A DNA stretch of 8,248 nt, taken from contig DNPJ01000038.1 of assembly GCA_003501485.1 (NCBI GenBank), positions 1-8,248 of the forward strand, in the 5' to 3' direction. The notes under the pieces are model-generated. The model had not been told where the DNA came from and searched no databases. It worked only from the letters and a program-made list of their open reading frames with translations. Below are positions 6,834-8,248 of the stretch, piece by piece; within the stretch, counting starts at the first letter, position 1, and every line of letters begins with the position of its first letter. Both the position numbers and the translations under genes were made by a program. The stretch is from Bacillota bacterium (GTDB lineage: Bacteria > Bacillota_I > Bacilli_A > RFN20 > CAG-826).

Positions 6834-6861
6834 TTTATGACATTCATAATAAAAATGTCAA
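6834..6861 (-). promoter_or_regulatory. Sigma-A-type promoter overlapped by a TGACATT/AATGTCA inverted repeat
   Basis: A perfect -35 TTGACA (6861-6856) is followed after 16 bases by CATAAA (6839-6834), a four-of-six match to the -10; a 17-base spacing to ATAAAT is also possible. Inverted repeat arms TGACATT and AATGTCA (plus-strand arms 6838-6844 and 6854-6860, nine-base spacer) cover the -35 and reach the -10, a position suited to a repressor dimer. The promoter would drive the leader ORF and the zinc-ribbon/SPFH/lipoprotein operon. The regulator is unknown. Confidence 0.55.
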
Positions 6862-6894
6862 GCCTATGTGAAAAAATTTTTAGCTTTATTTTTA

Positions 6895-7200
6895 CTATTT
6901 TTTATTCGGTAATTTTTCGTACAAAAGGTTGAATAATTCTGTTAAATATTCTTTATCATCAACATTGTCCACTAAAAGCATCTCTTTAGCGCCTTCATAT
7001 GGTTTTTCACAATGAAAATTCTTCATGAACTCTTTAACTTCTTTAATAGGTTTAACTAATAACCTATCGTCATATATTCCACCAACAAGCTTATTATTGT
7101 AATAAATCAAAAACTCACCCATCATCGATCTAAAAGTAATGTTATTAAGATTTGATAACTGTTCTAATACGAAATTCAAATATTCTTTGCTTGATGGCAT
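6895..7200 (-). CDS. TfoX N-terminal-domain protein
   Basis: A 101-residue protein that is almost entirely a TfoX/Sxy N-terminal domain. Landmarks are SKEYLNFVLEQL, ITFRSMMGEFLIYY, KLVGGIYDDRLLVKP and PYEGAKEMLLVDNVDDKEYL. The length is normal for the stand-alone version common in Firmicutes; it lacks the TfoX C-terminal helix-hairpin-helix region. Proteobacterial TfoX/Sxy act with CRP in competence, but the single-domain Firmicute proteins have no established role, so competence should not be assumed. The ATG has a GAGG SD about eight bases upstream. It stands alone, with a hairpin terminator upstream (7270-7295) and iterated AT palindromes just before the SD that may regulate it. Its own 3' end has no clear terminator; read-through into the next operon is possible. 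Confidence 0.93.
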   Translation of the reverse strand: MPSSKEYLNFVLEQLSNLNNITFRSMMGEFLIYYNNKLVGGIYDDRLLVKPIKEVKEFMKNFHCEKPYEGAKEMLLVDNVDDKEYLTELFNLLYEKLPNKK

Positions 7201-7211
7201 AAATTTTCCTC

Positions 7212-7238
7212 AATATAGAATATATTCTAATATAGAAT
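7212..7238. repeat. Iterated AATATAGAAT palindromic half-sites upstream of the TfoX-domain gene
   Basis: AATATAGAAT occurs at 7212-7221 and again at 7229-7238 with a 17-base period. TAGAATATATTCTA at 7216-7229 is a perfect 14-base palindrome between them. The block ends just before the SD of the TfoX-domain gene, so it lies in its promoter or 5' leader. An operator is plausible; chance in AT-rich DNA is the alternative. Confidence 0.4.
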
Positions 7239-7269
7239 TTTTAAAAATCTATATAGTTCTATTTTAAAC

Positions 7270-7295
7270 AAAAAAGAATGCAACTTCTTGCATTC
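7270..7295 (-). terminator. Rho-independent terminator
   Basis: On the minus strand GAATGCAA (7295-7288), loop GAAG and TTGCATTC (7283-7276) form a perfect 8-bp stem followed by TTTTTT (7275-7270). It lies between the transposon-like repeats and the TfoX-domain gene. The small RNA has its own terminator about 105 bases earlier, so this one may be a backup or part of the inserted element. Confidence 0.75.
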
Positions 7296-7336
7296 AAATT
7301 AATTCAATACATGTGTAAGATGACCTATTATGATGC

Positions 7337-7387
7337 AAAGTGCGTACACCCTTAAAAAGTGCGTACAGTTTGCTTAAAATGCGTACA
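7337..7387. mobile_element. Three spaced TGCGTACA repeats, candidate IS21-like transposon end
   Basis: TGCGTACA occurs at 7341-7348, 7360-7367 and 7380-7387, each preceded by AAAG or AAAA, with periods of 19 and 20 bases. Read from the minus strand, a terminus TGTACGCA at 7387 is followed by TTTTAAGC and two further TGTACGCACTTT copies. IS21-family ends typically begin TG and carry several such iterated transposase-binding sites. No transposase gene is visible, so this would be a solo end or remnant with its interior toward lower coordinates. It abuts the T-tract of the small-RNA terminator, a common insertion spot. The alternative is a set of iterons for a DNA-binding protein. Confidence 0.4.
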
Positions 7388-7399
7388 GCCGAATAAAAG

Positions 7400-7423
7400 A
7401 AAAACCTCCCAGCAAGTAGGAGG
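7400..7423 (-). terminator. Rho-independent terminator of the small RNA
   Basis: On the minus strand CCTCC (7423-7419), a nine-base loop and GGAGG (7409-7405) are followed by TTTTT (7404-7400), then CTTTT. It lies about 125-145 bases after the extended -10 promoter. Confidence 0.75.
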
Positions 7424-7547
7424 CCTGTAACTGTTTCCGTTACCGAATGTGCGCTAGCCTTTTAACGTGGTCCTAGGCACTACGCTGTCCACGATCCAAT
7501 CTCACGAGTGGATAATAGTCTATGACCATAAGCATTCTAGACTGCTT
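7400..7547 (-). ncRNA. Structured small RNA of about 148 nt, family unresolved (6S-like?)
   Basis: An extended -10 TGGTATAAT (7562-7554) predicts a start near A7547, and a GC-rich terminator ends the unit near 7400. The body is richer in G+C than its flanks and has no convincing ORF. Possible helices, given as plus-strand arms, are 7517-7522 with 7538-7543 (AGTCTA/TAGACT), 7488-7492 with 7508-7512, 7449-7457 with 7473-7480 (GTGC and CTAG paired around one bulged base), and 7427-7431 with 7439-7443 (GTAAC/GTTAC); an alternative 7466-7470 with 7489-7493 competes. Segments GTTAAAA, CACATTC and GTTACAG occur in the same order as in the 3' half of E. coli 6S RNA, but the body is shorter than usual 6S (180-200 nt) and lacks an obvious long closing stem. 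It is not tRNA, 5S, tmRNA, SRP RNA or a T-box by their diagnostic motifs. Confidence 0.65.
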
Positions 7548-7553
7548 GAATAA

Positions 7554-7574
7554 ATTATACCATATAAGGTATAA
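7554..7574 (-). promoter_or_regulatory. Extended -10 promoter of the small RNA inside an inverted repeat
   Basis: TGGTATAAT (7562-7554) is a perfect extended -10; the -35 at 17-base spacing (CGGCTT) is poor, as is common for extended -10 promoters. The -10 forms one arm of a perfect inverted repeat, plus-strand TTATACC (7555-7561) and GGTATAA (7568-7574) with six bases between, so a dimeric regulator could block it. Confidence 0.6.
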
Positions 7575-7589
7575 AAAAGCCGCCTTTTT
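7574..7589. terminator. Weak bidirectional terminator after the Sel1-repeat gene
   Basis: AAAAAG (7574-7579) and CTTTTT (7584-7589) form a six-bp stem around CCGC on the plus strand, GCGG on the minus strand. On the minus strand it is continued by a T-tract. It is the only terminator-like element between the Sel1-repeat gene (stop at 7679) and the small-RNA promoter. Confidence 0.35.
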
Positions 7590-7678
7590 AACTGCGATTT
7601 TCTCACTGCTTGTGATAAATTTCATCGTTGTTACATTGCATATTTTTTGTAATCCAACATAGAAACGTGTTAAAACGA

Positions 7679-8248
7679 CTACGCTTTATAACCATTAACA
7701 TTCATTTTCGAGTAAACTCGCTTAATGGCTTCAAGTCCATTTTTCTCACCTAATTCGACAGATTTTCCATACATCTCTATTGCCTTTTTATAATCCTGGC
7801 AAACGCCAAAGCCATTCTCATAGCATATTCCAAGATTATAAAAACCAAGGCTAGATTTAAATTTGTATGCAGCAGTCTTAAAGCATTTTGCAGCTTCCTT
7901 TTTATTCTCTTTTATGCCATTACCTTGTAGATAGCAAAGTCCGATATTGATAATCGCCTCGTTCTCTCCCCAATTGTACGCGTCGGTAAATAATTCAAAG
8001 GCTTTTTTATAAGCCGCTTCGGTTTTGACGGTATAGTAGTAATAAAGCCCCATTTGCAGGCACGCCGACGGATTTTCGCCTTTAACGCTCTGTTTCAGCC
8101 AATGAACTGCTTTATCTTTATCGGATGTTACGCCGTAGTATCCGCAAGCGTACGCCATACCGAGATTATATTGTGCCGCGGAATTGCCGAGATTTGCGGC
8201 TTTTTTGAAAAGTCTTAGCGCTGTCTTTTCGTCCTTTTCAAGTCCGAG
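7679..8248 (-). CDS. Sel1-repeat protein, 5'-truncated by the window edge
   Basis: The frame is open from the right edge to TAG at 7681-7679, 189 codons visible. ATG 8158 is internal, because the 30 codons before it continue the same repeat (LGLEKDEKTALRLFKKAANL, then GNSAAQYNLG). About five Sel1-like repeats are visible, each with the pattern A-Y-LG--Y--G-GV--D--KA---Y-KA---G; clear units are INIGLCYLQGNGIKENKKEA and FYNLGICYENGFGVCQDYKK. The last one is followed by a short tail ending NVNGYKA. Sel1 repeats are TPR-related helical solenoids that mediate protein-protein contacts. No signal peptide can be judged because the N-terminus is missing. G+C is higher at the right edge (about 45% over the last 88 bases) than near the stop (about 35%). 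The partner and pathway are unknown. Confidence 0.9.
   Translation of the reverse strand, partial: LGLEKDEKTALRLFKKAANLGNSAAQYNLGMAYACGYYGVTSDKDKAVHWLKQSVKGENPSACLQMGLYYYYTVKTEAAYKKAFELFTDAYNWGENEAIINIGLCYLQGNGIKENKKEAAKCFKTAAYKFKSSLGFYNLGICYENGFGVCQDYKKAIEMYGKSVELGEKNGLEAIKRVYSKMNVNGYKA

Noticed and set aside
7337..7387. CRISPR array
   Set aside because: Only three 8-base repeats with 11-12 base gaps, far too short for repeat-spacer units, and no cas genes nearby.
7400..7547. tRNA, 5S rRNA, tmRNA, SRP RNA, RNase P RNA or T-box for the structured RNA
   Set aside because: None of the diagnostic motifs is present: no TTCRANNC arm, no GGTGGNACC, no GGAAGGAAGCAGC and no tmRNA acceptor ends.

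Overview
This is an AT-rich window in which every credible gene lies on the minus strand, so transcription runs from high to low coordinates. The low G+C, the strong Shine-Dalgarno (SD) sequences, the lipoproteins with long Ser/Thr-rich linkers after the lipobox cysteine, and TAA, TAG and TGA all acting as stops point to a low-GC Firmicute using the standard bacterial code. An uncultured gut Bacilli or Erysipelotrichia-like lineage is my inference; no phylogenetic marker gene is present.

Layout in the direction of transcription. (1) 8248-7679: 3' part of a Sel1-repeat protein, running off the right edge. (2) 7678-7201: about 480 bases without a protein gene. It holds a weak terminator, an extended -10 promoter, a structured RNA of about 148 nt (identity unresolved, possibly 6S-like) with its own terminator, three copies of TGCGTACA abutting that terminator (IS21-like transposon end), a second strong hairpin terminator, and iterated AT palindromes in front of the next gene. 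(3) 7200-6895: a stand-alone TfoX N-terminal-domain protein. (4) 6861-3466: an apparent operon with a TTGACA promoter overlapped by an inverted repeat. It encodes a short leader ORF with a near-perfect SD, a double zinc-ribbon membrane protein, a low-complexity hydrophilic ORF, an SPFH protein with a C-terminal GYF_2 domain, and a lipoprotein with two PASTA-like modules. The zinc-ribbon/SPFH pairing recalls the ydjG-ydjI part of the Bacillus subtilis pspA-ydjGHI envelope-stress locus. (5) 3273-1: a second tightly packed operon for three exported proteins: a 193-residue signal-peptide protein, a 676-residue multidomain lipoprotein ending in a DUF6273-like domain, and a truncated OB-fold-like lipoprotein.

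The joints are tight: the 4-base ATGA overlap at 4197, stop codons inside or against the next SD at 5491 and 657, and starts without an SD that seem to rely on coupling at 2687, 4200 and 6706. The two operons together look like envelope and cell-surface functions.

The points most worth a second look are the unidentified RNA and the transposon-like end beside it, the leader-ORF architecture in front of the zinc-ribbon gene, and the hidden coding frame between 5726 and 5893. That frame suggests the zinc-ribbon protein and the small downstream ORF were once one polypeptide.
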